Shown here in pieces: positions 43,388 through 51,390 of a DNA stretch of 64,000 nt. The position numbers and the translations under genes are program-made. The notes below the pieces were generated by a model. That model did no database searches, was not told the origin of the DNA, and saw nothing but the letters and a program-made list of their open reading frames with translations. The stretch covers positions 62,001 to 126,000 of the forward strand of contig JAKFCU010000102.1 of the NCBI GenBank assembly GCA_036676475.1, given 5' to 3'. The stretch is from LC029 sp036676475. GTDB taxonomy: Bacteria > Bacillota > Bacilli > Aneurinibacillales > RAOX-1. Each line of letters starts with the position of its first letter. Within the stretch, counting starts at the first letter, position 1.

Positions 43388-44338
43388 TTAATCAAAGAGT
43401 TTACTTACCGACAATTCCTCATGAACACGAATAATAGCTTCTCCAATAATTGGAGCTACAGAAAGAACATTGATCTTCGGAATGAGACGATCTTCTGTAA
43501 GAGCGATGGAGTTGGTCACGATTAATTCTTCGATTTTGGAATTGGCTATACGATCAATGGCTGGACCGGAAAGAACAGGGTGTGTACAGCAGGCATACAC
43601 CCCTTTAGCCCCGCTTTCAATCAAAGCATTTGCTGCTAATGTAATGGTACCCGCTGTATCAATCATATCATCAATTAAAATGGCGGTTTTCCCTTCAATA
43701 TTACCTACAATATTCATCACTTCAGCCACGTTCGGTTCAGGTCTACGCTTATCAATAATCGCGATAGGAGCCTCTAAACGCTCTGCCAATTTTCTTGCTC
43801 TCGTTACCCCACCATGGTCAGGTGAAACGACTACAATATCCGATAACTCTTTCTCTTGGAAGTATTTCGCTAAGATTGGCACCCCTAATAAATGATCAAC
43901 AGGAATGTCAAAGAATCCTTGAATCTGTGTCGCATGAAGGTCCATAGCAATTACACGATGAGCCCCTGCCGTTTCCATGAGGTTAGCCACAAGCTTGGCT
44001 GTAATAGGATCACGGGCACGCGCTTTCCGATCTTGTCTGGCATACCCGTAATAAGGGATAACCACGTTAATACTTTTAGCCGATGCCCTTTTCAATGCAT
44101 CTACCATAATCAGGAGTTCCATTAGATTCTGGTTTACTGGTGCACTCGTCGATTGAATGACAAATACATCCGCTCCACGAACACTTTCGTTTAACTTGAT
44201 CTGAATCTCTCCATCACTGAAGCGAACCACTTCTGCATTTCCAAGAGGCAAACCGATATGATCAGCTATTTCCTTTGCCAATTTGGGATTTGCATTACAG
44301 GTAAAGACCTTTAATTTAGGGTCACGATAATTCGCCAT
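43388..44338 (-). CDS. prs: Ribose-phosphate pyrophosphokinase
   Basis: 316 aa. It shows VFVIQSTSAPVNQNLMELL, VIPYYGYARQDRKARARDP, the ATP loop, and the PRPP-binding motif AILIDDMIDTAGT near residue 217. It makes PRPP for purine, pyrimidine, NAD, His and Trp synthesis, supplying hpt, nadC and the purR effector encoded nearby. It follows glmU by 17 bases. Confidence 0.98.
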   Translation of the reverse strand: MANYRDPKLKVFTCNANPKLAKEIADHIGLPLGNAEVVRFSDGEIQIKLNESVRGADVFVIQSTSAPVNQNLMELLIMVDALKRASAKSINVVIPYYGYARQDRKARARDPITAKLVANLMETAGAHRVIAMDLHATQIQGFFDIPVDHLLGVPILAKYFQEKELSDIVVVSPDHGGVTRARKLAERLEAPIAIIDKRRPEPNVAEVMNIVGNIEGKTAILIDDMIDTAGTITLAANALIESGAKGVYACCTHPVLSGPAIDRIANSKIEELIVTNSIALTEDRLIPKINVLSVAPIIGEAIIRVHEELSVSKLFD

Positions 44339-44355
44339 TTGCTTAAACCTCCATC

Positions 44356-45732
44356 CTATTTTTCCTTGCGCAGTATCTTTGCAGCGTATCCTTCTTTATT
44401 CAATTGTTTTTCCCTGGCTATAGCCAAAGCTCCATCGGGTACATCCTTTGTTACAGTCGATCCAGCTGCTACATAGGCACTCTCTCCAACCGTAACCGGT
44501 GCGATTAAATTGGAATTACAACCAATAAAAGAGTGATCCCCTATAATGGTTTTATGCTTATGAACGCCATCATAATTGACCGTAATCGTTCCGCATCCAA
44601 CATTCACGTCATCCCCAATTTGAGCATCACCCAAATAGGATAGATGAGAAACCTTCGACCCATTTCCGAGGCGTGTATTCTTTAATTCTACAAAATCTCC
44701 AACCTTGGCCTTCTCGCCTACTTCCGAATTGGGTCGAATATAAGCAAATGGACCTATGGTAGCTTCCTTACGAATCTGGCTTTGAGAGATTACGGAGTAT
44801 TGAATGGTAACTCCATTCTCAACCGTTATATCTTTCAAATCAGCTTGAGGTCCAATCACGCAATCTTCACCAATCACCGTTTTTCCCCTCAAGAAAGTAC
44901 CTGGCTGTAGCACCGTATCAGCACCGATGACGACATCAGCTTCAATGTAGGTAGAATTCGGATCGATAATGGTGACTCCACCGCGCATATGTTGTTCATT
45001 GATTCTCTTTCGCAAAATTTGTTCAGCCTGGGACAGCTGTACCCTGTCGTTGACTCCCATACCATCTTCTGCATCTGCAGTGAGATAAGCAGAGATGACT
45101 TCGTCCTGTCCTTTTAGTATCTCAATAACATCTGGCAGATAGTACTCACCCTGGACGTTATTATTATTCACTTGACCTAAAGCAGTAAAAAGCTTTTGGT
45201 TATCGAAGCAAAAGATACCGGTATTGATCTCTTGAACATGGCGTTCTTCTTCGCTCGCATCTTTATGCTCCACAATCCTCTGTACAGATCCATCTTGTTG
45301 GCGAATAATTCTGCCATATCCTGTTGGATCATCTAGTACAGTGGTCAGGATGGTAGCAGATGCTCCTGATTGTATATGTTGTTCCATTAATCGCTTGAGA
45401 GTTTCTTCCTTAATGAGCGGTGTGTCACCTGTAACCACAACGGTAATTCCTTGCTTTCCCTGAAGCATTTCAGTGCTCATCATGACAGCATGTGCTGTGC
45501 CTAACTGTTTTTCTTGAAAAGCATATTGTACGGATTCACCTAATTGTTCCTTTACTTGTCCTGCTCCATGTCCTACTACGACCACAATTTCATCTATCTC
45601 AAGGGCTTTCAGACGATCAACAATATGTTGAACCATAGGCTTCCCACAAACCGGATGTAATACCTTATATAATTTGGATTTCATTCGAGTGCCTTGGCCT
45701 GCAGCCAAAACAACCGCAAACTTTTGAATCAT
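44356..45732 (-). CDS. glmU: Bifunctional N-acetylglucosamine-1-phosphate uridyltransferase / glucosamine-1-phosphate acetyltransferase
   Basis: 458 aa. The N-terminal nucleotidyltransferase has VVLAAGQGTRMKSKLYKVLH and TGDTPLI. The C-terminal left-handed beta-helix (from about 250) has hexapeptide repeats, FVELKNTRLG and GCGTITVNYDG. It makes UDP-GlcNAc for peptidoglycan. ATG 45732 follows AGGGGG; an upstream in-frame ATG lacks support. It has its own promoter and a leader hairpin. Confidence 0.97.
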   Translation of the reverse strand: MIQKFAVVLAAGQGTRMKSKLYKVLHPVCGKPMVQHIVDRLKALEIDEIVVVVGHGAGQVKEQLGESVQYAFQEKQLGTAHAVMMSTEMLQGKQGITVVVTGDTPLIKEETLKRLMEQHIQSGASATILTTVLDDPTGYGRIIRQQDGSVQRIVEHKDASEEERHVQEINTGIFCFDNQKLFTALGQVNNNNVQGEYYLPDVIEILKGQDEVISAYLTADAEDGMGVNDRVQLSQAEQILRKRINEQHMRGGVTIIDPNSTYIEADVVIGADTVLQPGTFLRGKTVIGEDCVIGPQADLKDITVENGVTIQYSVISQSQIRKEATIGPFAYIRPNSEVGEKAKVGDFVELKNTRLGNGSKVSHLSYLGDAQIGDDVNVGCGTITVNYDGVHKHKTIIGDHSFIGCNSNLIAPVTVGESAYVAAGSTVTKDVPDGALAIAREKQLNKEGYAAKILRKEK

Positions 45733-45771
45733 GGTAGCCCCCTGATATGTATTCATTTCTACATTTTAATA

Positions 45772-45797
45772 GGGTACCCAAATCTGCAAGGTACCCC
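45772..45797 (-). promoter_or_regulatory. Leader hairpin of glmU-prs
   Basis: GGGGTACC and GGGTACCC are separated by ten bases, giving a 7-bp stem placed almost at the 5' end of the predicted mRNA. No T-run follows, so it is not a plain terminator; it may stabilise the mRNA. Confidence 0.55.
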
Positions 45798-45803
45798 ATA
45801 ATG

Positions 45804-45832
45804 ACTATAGCTTAATCATATTTCGATTTCAA
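45804..45832 (-). promoter_or_regulatory. glmU promoter
   Basis: TTGAAA (45827-45832), 17 bp, TATAGT (45804-45809) on the minus strand. Confidence 0.7.
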
Positions 45833-45885
45833 GAGTTCTTGAAAAAATGTGTCTTCTAGATAAATCAATGGATCATGGAAAACAA

Positions 45886-45923
45886 AAGGAAAAAGACCCC
45901 ATCAACTTAGAGAGAGGTCTTTC
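45886..45923 (-). terminator. spoVG terminator
   Basis: The stem AAAGACC / GGTCTTT is followed by TTCCTTTTG on the minus strand, shortly past the spoVG stop. Confidence 0.8.
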
Positions 45924-45935
45924 AAACACGGTTTC

Positions 45936-46229
45936 CTATGCACCTTCAACTAACTGCTCTTCTTGTTCTTCCTCTAGTCCAACACGATCATATTCAGACA
46001 GAACAGCTGCTTGAATTTTCTCGCGAGTAGTGGAAGAAATAGGATGAGCAATATCCCTAAACTCTCCATCTGGAGTTCGTTTGCTAGGCATAGCAACAAA
46101 CATGCCGTTATTTCCATCAATAACTCGAATATCATGCACAACAAATTCATTATCAATGGTAATTGAACAAATAGCTTTCATACGCCCATCTGTGTTGACG
46201 CGGCGGAGTCTAACATCTGTCACTTCCAT
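45936..46229 (-). CDS. spoVG: Septation/RNA-binding regulator SpoVG
   Basis: 97 aa, starting MEVTDVRLRRVNTDGRMKA and very close to the B. subtilis protein through HPISSTTREKIQ, with an acidic tail. SpoVG is a site-specific nucleic-acid-binding regulator of division and stage V sporulation. ATG 46229 matches the known N-terminus and has AAGGTGG upstream. A sigma-H promoter and an AT-rich upstream region are visible. Confidence 0.97.
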   Translation of the reverse strand: MEVTDVRLRRVNTDGRMKAICSITIDNEFVVHDIRVIDGNNGMFVAMPSKRTPDGEFRDIAHPISSTTREKIQAAVLSEYDRVGLEEEQEEQLVEGA

Positions 46230-46271
46230 CAAGTAACACCACCTTTTTCCAGTATATGTGTATGTTAACCT

Positions 46272-46301
46272 AGATTCGGCAAGGCTCATATAAATTCCTG
46301 C
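46272..46301 (-). promoter_or_regulatory. sigma-H promoter of spoVG
   Basis: GCAGGAATT (46293-46301), 12 bp, GCCGAATCT (46272-46280) on the minus strand. This fits RNAGGAWWW-N12-RNNGAATWW with one mismatch. The region just upstream (46302-46345) is strongly AT-rich, as is the AbrB-bound region at B. subtilis spoVG. Confidence 0.85.
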
Positions 46302-46353
46302 TGACTTTTGTGAAAAAGTTATTAATTTTTTGACCTTTTATTCAGCTATTTCT

Positions 46354-46725
46354 TTACAAGGTTGCAATTGCTTCGATTTCGATTGCCACATCTTTTGGCA
46401 ATCTAGCGACTTCTACCGTAGATCGCGCTGGTTTATGAGCATTAAAATAAATTCCGTATACTTCATTAATTCGTGTAAATTCATCCATATTTTTGATGAA
46501 AACCGTGGTCTTGACAACCTTGTCCAAGCTGCTTCCCGCTGCTTCCAATACGGCTTTGAGATTAACCATGACCTGATGGGCTTGCTCCTCTACAGAACCT
46601 GTTACTAGGGAGCCATCCGGCTTTAGTGGAATATTCCCCGATGTAAAAACCAGGTCTCCCACCTTTACTGCTTGGGAATACGGCCCGATGGCTTGGGGCG
46701 CTTTATCCGTTTGAATCAATTCCAT
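46354..46725 (-). CDS. ridA: RidA-family enamine/imine deaminase (YabJ)
   Basis: 123 aa. Signature elements are IGPYSQAVKVGDLVFTSGN, the substrate Arg in KPARSTVEVARLPKDV and the late VAIEIEAIA. RidA hydrolyses reactive 2-aminoacrylate and similar enamines. It follows purR by 14 bases, the same pairing as purR-yabJ in B. subtilis. Confidence 0.96.
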   Translation of the reverse strand: MELIQTDKAPQAIGPYSQAVKVGDLVFTSGNIPLKPDGSLVTGSVEEQAHQVMVNLKAVLEAAGSSLDKVVKTTVFIKNMDEFTRINEVYGIYFNAHKPARSTVEVARLPKDVAIEIEAIATL

Positions 46726-46739
46726 CGCTTACACCCTTT

Positions 46740-47579
46740 CTAGTTTTTTATTCTCTCTGAAAAATTCCCTGGCAGCACTCTAATTTCCTTATCCTTAACA
46801 TCAAGCTGAGACACCTTCGCTAAGGAAACATAATCATCAACCAATCTTTCCTCAATATCAGACGCTTCCACCAAAACGCCGACTCCGACCACTTCGGCAT
46901 TGAACTCTTTTAACAGATCTATCATTCCCCGAGCCGTCCCGCCGGCCTTCATGTAATCATCAATAATTAAAACCTTAGAGTTCTCAGGAAGCACCCTTCT
47001 TGCAAGTGACATGGTTTGAATTCTTTTGCTCGACCCAGAAATATAATTGATACTGACTACCGAACCTTCTGTTACCTTGCTATCCCTTCTCACAATGATC
47101 ACTGGAACATTCAAATAGTTCGCCGTAGCATAAGCTAAAGGGATCCCTTTTGTTTCTACAGTCATAATAAAATCAATATCGTTTTCCGCAAACACAGTAG
47201 CCATGATCTTCCCAATTCTGCCCAACTTTTCAGGGTTGCCCAAAATATCAGCCATATATAGATAGCCCCCATGGAGCAAACGTTCAGATTCTTCTAACAC
47301 AGTGCAAATTTCCTGAACATCCGCTAAGGCCATTTCCTTTTTCATCATGGGGATGAATTTAACGCCACCTGCTGCACCTGCCACAGTTTTCAACAAACCA
47401 ATTCCCTTATATTCAAAGAGCTCTTTAATGATCGATAAATCTTCGCTGATAGATGATTTAGCAGAACCAAATTCTTCTGCAAACAAGGTCAAGGGAATCA
47501 GACGATAAGGATGCTCGAGAAGATGCTGAGTCATGTCCACCAGCCGGGCACTCCTTCTTAATTTTTTTTCCAAAATCAT
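46740..47579 (-). CDS. purR: Purine operon repressor PurR
   Basis: 279 aa. An N-terminal winged helix (about 1-75; SKSSISEDLSIIK-like helix) is joined to a phosphoribosyltransferase-fold effector domain with the PRPP motif VLIIDDYMKAGGTARGM near residue 205. PurR represses purine genes and is released by PRPP. It follows ispE by 40 bases. Confidence 0.96.
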   Translation of the reverse strand: MILEKKLRRSARLVDMTQHLLEHPYRLIPLTLFAEEFGSAKSSISEDLSIIKELFEYKGIGLLKTVAGAAGGVKFIPMMKKEMALADVQEICTVLEESERLLHGGYLYMADILGNPEKLGRIGKIMATVFAENDIDFIMTVETKGIPLAYATANYLNVPVIIVRRDSKVTEGSVVSINYISGSSKRIQTMSLARRVLPENSKVLIIDDYMKAGGTARGMIDLLKEFNAEVVGVGVLVEASDIEERLVDDYVSLAKVSQLDVKDKEIRVLPGNFSERIKN

Positions 47580-47619
47580 TACGAGGCCTCCAATAACCGA
47601 ATATTATGATCGTAATATA

Positions 47620-48525
47620 TCACTTTTGTACGGTTTTTGGCAAGTTTGCCTGATATCTTTCCCCCAATATTCTGACAGCGAATACATCCTTGCAGAAGCC
47701 ACGAAGTCCATTGTAAATCCGACTCACTCGCGATTCCTTATCCACCAAACTAAAGACAGTTGGACCACTTCCAGACATTAACGAAACATCCGCTCCAAAC
47801 CGAAGCATCTGTTTTTTAAGACGTCTAACTTCAGGATATAACGAAAGAGTAACCGTCTCCAAATGATTTCCCATAGTTTGATAAACGGTTTGATAATCCC
47901 TTTCCATGATGGCTTTCACCATATCAGCAGATCGGGCAGGATGTCTTCGAATCTCATCCATGGTCACCTTACCATATATATCTGCCGTCGACACTCCGTT
48001 AGGTGGCTTAGCCAAGATGACCCAGGCCGGCGGAGGTGCAGGCAATGGTGTAATGATCTCACCACGCCCTTGGGCTAAGGCCGTCCCGCCATATACACAA
48101 AAAGATACATCAGAACCTACTTCTGCTCCTATTACGGCCATTTCTTCAATGGATAGCCCTAGATCCCATAATTGATTTAATCCACGAATCGCCGCTGCGG
48201 CATCACTGCTTCCGCCTGCTAAACCGGCTGCAACAGGAATATTTTTATGTATATAAAAATGGACGCCCTTTCTGATTCCGAGCTTTGTACGCAAAATTTG
48301 AGCAATCTGATAAACATGATTTTTCTCTCCTAATGGTACAAAACAGGCAGAGCTATCGATCGTAATTTTCTCATCATTTCTAGGATAGATGTCAATGCGG
48401 TCAGCCAGATCAATGGTGGTCATGACCATCTCCACTTCATGATATCCATCATCTCGTTTCCCCAAAACATCAAGCGTTAAATTAATTTTTGCTGGTGCCT
48501 TAACTGATATCCTCACATGTTTCAC
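47620..48525 (-). CDS. ispE: 4-diphosphocytidyl-2-C-methyl-D-erythritol kinase
   Basis: 301 aa GHMP kinase with KAPAKINLTLDVLGKR at the N-terminus, the ATP loop PVAAGLAGGSSDAAAA near residue 95 and a late SGSGPTVFSL. It catalyses the fourth step of the MEP isoprenoid pathway. It is followed closely by purR and ridA and probably cotranscribed with them. Confidence 0.97.
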   Translation of the reverse strand: MKHVRISVKAPAKINLTLDVLGKRDDGYHEVEMVMTTIDLADRIDIYPRNDEKITIDSSACFVPLGEKNHVYQIAQILRTKLGIRKGVHFYIHKNIPVAAGLAGGSSDAAAAIRGLNQLWDLGLSIEEMAVIGAEVGSDVSFCVYGGTALAQGRGEIITPLPAPPPAWVILAKPPNGVSTADIYGKVTMDEIRRHPARSADMVKAIMERDYQTVYQTMGNHLETVTLSLYPEVRRLKKQMLRFGADVSLMSGSGPTVFSLVDKESRVSRIYNGLRGFCKDVFAVRILGERYQANLPKTVQK

Positions 48526-48554
48526 CCGCTCACCTAAATCAAATAGTACCTACC

Positions 48555-48584
48555 ATTTTAGCATTTGTTTATCCTATATGCCAA
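48555..48584 (-). promoter_or_regulatory. ispE-purR-ridA promoter
   Basis: TTGGCA (48579-48584), 18 bp, TAAAAT (48555-48560) on the minus strand, about 30 bases before ispE. Confidence 0.6.
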
Positions 48585-48606
48585 CTAAGGGAATACAAAT
48601 ATATTA

Positions 48607-48641
48607 TAAGAAAGCTACTTGCCTAGCTTTATGCGTATAAA
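48607..48641. repeat. Dispersed repeat, copy 7 (second hairpin missing)
   Basis: TAAGAAAGCTACTTGCCTAG then CTTTATGCGTATAA. The first hairpin AAGCTA / TAGCTT is intact; the second is replaced by AT-rich sequence leading into the sspF terminator. Confidence 0.75.
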
Positions 48642-48674
48642 TATAAAGAAAACTGAAGACCTAGGTCTTCAGTT
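48642..48674 (-). terminator. sspF terminator
   Basis: A perfect 24-bp palindrome with arms AACTGAAGACCT / AGGTCTTCAGTT is followed by TTCTTTATA on the minus strand. Confidence 0.9.
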
Positions 48675-48690
48675 CCTTAAGGGAAGTTTA

Positions 48691-48876
48691 TTATTTCTGC
48701 TGCGATTGGTTGGCCAGAGTCTCTTCCGCAATTTGAATGGCACGCTTGACCAAGTTTCCTGCATCCCGAGTGGTAATTCCACCCCAACCTTCTTTTTGAA
48801 CGGTATCATAAATACCAAGATCCTTGGCTAACTCCATCTTAAACTGCTCAGACATGATTCCACGTCGTCGACTCAT
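48691..48876 (-). CDS. sspF: Small acid-soluble spore protein of the SspF type
   Basis: 61 aa. It starts MSRRRGIMSEQFKMELAKDL and contains WGGITTRDAGNLVKRAI, matching the minor alpha/beta-type SASP SspF. These proteins bind and protect forespore DNA and are cleaved by GPR at germination. It sits between veg and ispE as in B. subtilis, with a sigma-G-type promoter and AAAGGAGG upstream. Confidence 0.97.
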   Translation of the reverse strand: MSRRRGIMSEQFKMELAKDLGIYDTVQKEGWGGITTRDAGNLVKRAIQIAEETLANQSQQK

Positions 48877-48915
48877 TACAGCCCTCCTTTATAGCGTATT
48901 TCCTCCCCTGTTCGT

Positions 48916-48945
48916 TAGTATGTACAATTAAAGAAATGAATATCA
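48916..48945 (-). promoter_or_regulatory. sigma-G promoter of sspF
   Basis: TGATAT (48940-48945), 17 bp, CATACTA (48916-48922) on the minus strand. The -10 is a perfect sigma-G element. Confidence 0.75.
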
Positions 48946-48950
48946 TGTTC

Positions 48951-48985
48951 CGAAGCTTTATGTATATAATACTTTCCGATAACTA
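48951..48985. repeat. Dispersed repeat, copy 8 (5' truncated)
   Basis: Retains GAAGCTTTATGTATATAAT and the second hairpin ATACTT-N6-AACTAT, slightly decayed. It is fused head to tail with copy 9 and lies just upstream of the sspF promoter. Confidence 0.7.
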
Positions 48986-49037
48986 TAAGAAAGCTACTGG
49001 CGTAGCCTTATGCGTATAATACTTGACCGATAAGTAT
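48986..49037. repeat. Dispersed two-hairpin repeat, copy 9
   Basis: Full copy: AAGCTAC-TGGC-GTAGCCTT, linker ATGCGTATAAT, then ATACTT-N7-AAGTAT. It lies between the veg terminator and sspF. Confidence 0.9.
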
Positions 49038-49039
49038 AA

Positions 49040-49071
49040 TAAAAAACAGTAGAACATAATGTTCTACTGTT
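49040..49071 (-). terminator. veg terminator
   Basis: The perfect stem AACAGTAGAACAT / ATGTTCTACTGTT is followed by TTTTATT on the minus strand. The stem overlaps the veg stop codon. Confidence 0.92.
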
Positions 49072-49342
49072 ATAAGGTGTTTACTTGAATCTGTTCGTGC
49101 TCGGATGGACAAACTGTTAACATAACCGTCTCGGTTAAGATATCTGCATAGCTGTATGATACTCGTTCGAAAGAATGACGTTCTTCGTCAAGCTTTACAA
49201 TAAAGACAGATGGGTACGTTGATTCCAATACGCCTGTCCGTTCTACGGTCTTGCGGCGTCCTCCATTAGCTTTAAGTACGATACGCTCACCTAGATGAGC
49301 ATCCAACGTGCGTTTAATATCCATTAACGCATTGTTTGCCAT
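49070..49342 (-). CDS. veg: Veg protein (biofilm/vegetative regulator)
   Basis: 90 aa. It starts MANNALMDIKRTLDAHLGER and contains GGRRKTVERTGVLESTYPSV and FERVSYSYADIL, the conserved Veg core with an SH3-like fold. In B. subtilis it stimulates biofilm genes by opposing SinR. ATG 49342 has GAGGTGG upstream. Two tandem consensus-like promoters suggest strong vegetative expression. Confidence 0.95.
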   Translation of the reverse strand: MANNALMDIKRTLDAHLGERIVLKANGGRRKTVERTGVLESTYPSVFIVKLDEERHSFERVSYSYADILTETVMLTVCPSEHEQIQVNTL

Positions 49343-49368
49343 GTGTATGACCACCTCACTTATGTATC

Positions 49369-49397
49369 AGTATAACAGGATATATTTATTATGTCAA
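49369..49397 (-). promoter_or_regulatory. veg promoter P1
   Basis: TTGACA (49392-49397), 17 bp, TATACT (49369-49374) on the minus strand. Confidence 0.85.
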
Positions 49398-49408
49398 ATA
49401 AATCGATA

Positions 49409-49438
49409 ATTATAGCAATCGAACAAACAAATTGTCAA
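49409..49438 (-). promoter_or_regulatory. veg promoter P2
   Basis: TTGACA (49433-49438), 18 bp, TATAAT (49409-49414) on the minus strand, 41 bp upstream of P1. Confidence 0.75.
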
Positions 49439-49496
49439 TGAATATTGTTTTACATCATTCTACAAAAATTCCAAAACCCTTTCTAATCTAATAAAA

Positions 49497-49550
49497 AACA
49501 AAGACATATCTTCACATTGTTTACCTTTGTAAAATGTGAGAATATGCCCT
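49497..49550 (-). terminator. yabG terminator
   Basis: A long imperfect stem with arms GCATAT..TCACATT and AATGTGA..ATATGTC is followed by TTTGTTTTTT on the minus strand. Confidence 0.75.
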
Positions 49551-49568
49551 TTTTTTCTCTTTCTTATC

Positions 49569-50459
49569 TTACAATATTCCCTTTTTCATATGTTCCGTAA
49601 TAGGCAGCCCAAGTCGAAATGTGCCGAAAGTTTCTATTCCGCCCAGACCGTCTATCCCGGTAATCGTATTCTTGGCTAGTTCAAACACATTCACTGTTTC
49701 CCTTATGGAAGTGAACGCTACACGCTCCACGATGTATACAGGGTCTAACGTATGGATATTGATCCGTTTAGGGGAACTCGCAAAATTCGCTCCAGCTTCC
49801 AATAAGCTCTCAAAATTAGATTGGCATGCCCCTGCAAAGATGACAAGACGATCCTTATTCCGCTCATATTTTCTTGCCTCCTGAACCGCCTGTACAAAAT
49901 ACCGGGAGTTGCGATAAGAATCTAAGGAATCCTGATTTCCACTCTGCTTTCGATAAGCGTCATGTCCTGTTATCACCAAAATATTAGGCTGATATTTTTG
50001 CAAAAGCTGTTCAACATATAGTGGCATTTGACTCTCCGTAAGATGGGCCCCATAAACCTGAATCCCTAGTTCCTTATACATAGTTAAGCATTTTTCCAAG
50101 TATTTTCCATCCCCATCTAAATGAAGAACGGTTCCAGGAATTTCAAAGGTGACATTATTCGTTTCATCTCTTCCGGTGTAACCCGCCTGTTGCCATTGAT
50201 TCTTTTCTCTCATCAATCTTCGTTCCTGCTGAATTAAACGCAAAGATTCTCTGCTCTTATGCAGGTTTTTTTCAAGTTCTGTCTTTAAGCTGATCGGATC
50301 GACAACGACTACATCCTCTATAGGAGCATCCGCTTCCAGCCGAACTTCCAACCCACGAAGGGTTACGACTCTACCATTCTTATGAATATTTATCACGACA
50401 AAAAGAATATCATGACCATATGATTTTCTGGTGACTGTATCCCCTACACGAATAGACAT
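49569..50459 (-). CDS. yabG: Sporulation-specific protease YabG
   Basis: 296 aa. It starts with an SH3-like part (VGDTVTRKSYGHDILFVV) and contains VLHLDGDGKYLEKCL, NILVITGHDAYRK, FAGACQSNFESLLEAGANFASSPKR and GIETFGTFRLGLP. YabG is a cysteine-protease-like enzyme that processes coat proteins and SpoIVA in the mother cell; the Cys in FAGACQS and the His in TGHDAY are candidate catalytic residues. A sigma-K-like promoter and a ribosome-site-masking hairpin precede it. Confidence 0.96.
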   Translation of the reverse strand: MSIRVGDTVTRKSYGHDILFVVINIHKNGRVVTLRGLEVRLEADAPIEDVVVVDPISLKTELEKNLHKSRESLRLIQQERRLMREKNQWQQAGYTGRDETNNVTFEIPGTVLHLDGDGKYLEKCLTMYKELGIQVYGAHLTESQMPLYVEQLLQKYQPNILVITGHDAYRKQSGNQDSLDSYRNSRYFVQAVQEARKYERNKDRLVIFAGACQSNFESLLEAGANFASSPKRINIHTLDPVYIVERVAFTSIRETVNVFELAKNTITGIDGLGGIETFGTFRLGLPITEHMKKGIL

Positions 50460-50463
50460 AAAA

Positions 50464-50508
50464 ACACCCTCCTCTTAGCCATTATATGAAAGCTAAGAAT
50501 AAGGGTGT
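50464..50508 (-). promoter_or_regulatory. Hairpin masking the yabG ribosome binding site; also a ksgA terminator candidate
   Basis: On the minus strand the 5' arms ACACCCT and CTTAGC pair with GCTAAG and AGGGTGT. The ribosome binding site GAGGAGGG lies in the 3' arm and five T follow up to the ATG. Only mRNA coming from ksgA would contain both arms. Confidence 0.7.
50480..50506 (-). promoter_or_regulatory. Putative sigma-K promoter of yabG
   Basis: AC (50505-50506), 16 bp, CATATAATG (50480-50488) on the minus strand, close to AC-N16-CATANNNTA with the last base off. The expected start near 50473 lies inside the hairpin, after the 5' arm. Confidence 0.6.
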
Positions 50509-50514
50509 CTTACG

Positions 50515-51390
50515 TCAGATAATATGCTCTTCGGCTATGTAGTTACAAAGGGTAGCATACTCATCGATGCTAAGGGTTTCTCCTCTTCTGGAAGGATCGA
50601 TTCCAGCCTTGTTCAGTACATCCGTCAATTTCCCACGCTGCTCCTTCCCGAATAGGGTCCCAAGCAAATTATTATATATAGTCTTACGCCTCTGGGCAAA
50701 ACAGGATTTGATGACCTTAAACAACATCTGGCGGTCGTTCACCTCAACAGGTGGCTTTTCTCGAACAGACAGTTTTAAAACAGCAGAATCAACATTAGGT
50801 TGGGGGATAAATACACTGTGTGGTACAATGATGGCGATCTCAGGCTTCGCAAAATATTGAGCTATGATGCTTAATGCCCCATATTCTTTCCCACCCGGGC
50901 TAGCCGCAATCCTTTCCGCTACTTCCTTCTGCATCATGACGACAATATTTTGTAAAGGGAGTTGCTCCTCCAACAATCTCATTAGGATTGGACTCGTCAC
51001 GTAATAGGGTAAATTAGCAACTACATGAATGGTCGAATACTCAGCAAACTTCTCTCGAAACAACTGTTGCAAGTCCACTTTCAAAACATCTCCGTGGACA
51101 ATCTCCACGTTAGGGTATGGCGCTAACGTATCCGCTAAAATAGGCAAAAGCCGCTGATCCAACTCAATGGCAACGACTTTCCCTGCAGCCCGAGCCAATT
51201 GTTCCGTTAATGCCCCAATTCCTGGACCTATCTCCAATACGGCTGCCGTTTTATCCAATTCTGCAGCTTTTACAATGTTATGTAAAACATTCGTGTCAAT
51301 GAGGAAGTTCTGGCCCAAGCTTTTCTTAAAAGAAAATCCAAAGTTATTTAATATTTCTTTCGTTCGGGTGGGTGTGGCGATATCCTTCAT
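50515..51390 (-). CDS. ksgA: 16S rRNA dimethyladenosine transferase
   Basis: 291 aa. It contains SLGQNFLIDTNVL, the SAM motif VLEIGPGIGALTEQLA near residue 48, VHGDVLKVD, catalytic NLPYYVTSPI and a C-terminal domain with SCFAQRRKT. It dimethylates A1518/A1519 of 16S rRNA. It directly abuts rnmV, forming a two-gene rRNA maturation unit. Confidence 0.97.
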   Translation of the reverse strand: MKDIATPTRTKEILNNFGFSFKKSLGQNFLIDTNVLHNIVKAAELDKTAAVLEIGPGIGALTEQLARAAGKVVAIELDQRLLPILADTLAPYPNVEIVHGDVLKVDLQQLFREKFAEYSTIHVVANLPYYVTSPILMRLLEEQLPLQNIVVMMQKEVAERIAASPGGKEYGALSIIAQYFAKPEIAIIVPHSVFIPQPNVDSAVLKLSVREKPPVEVNDRQMLFKVIKSCFAQRRKTIYNNLLGTLFGKEQRGKLTDVLNKAGIDPSRRGETLSIDEYATLCNYIAEEHII

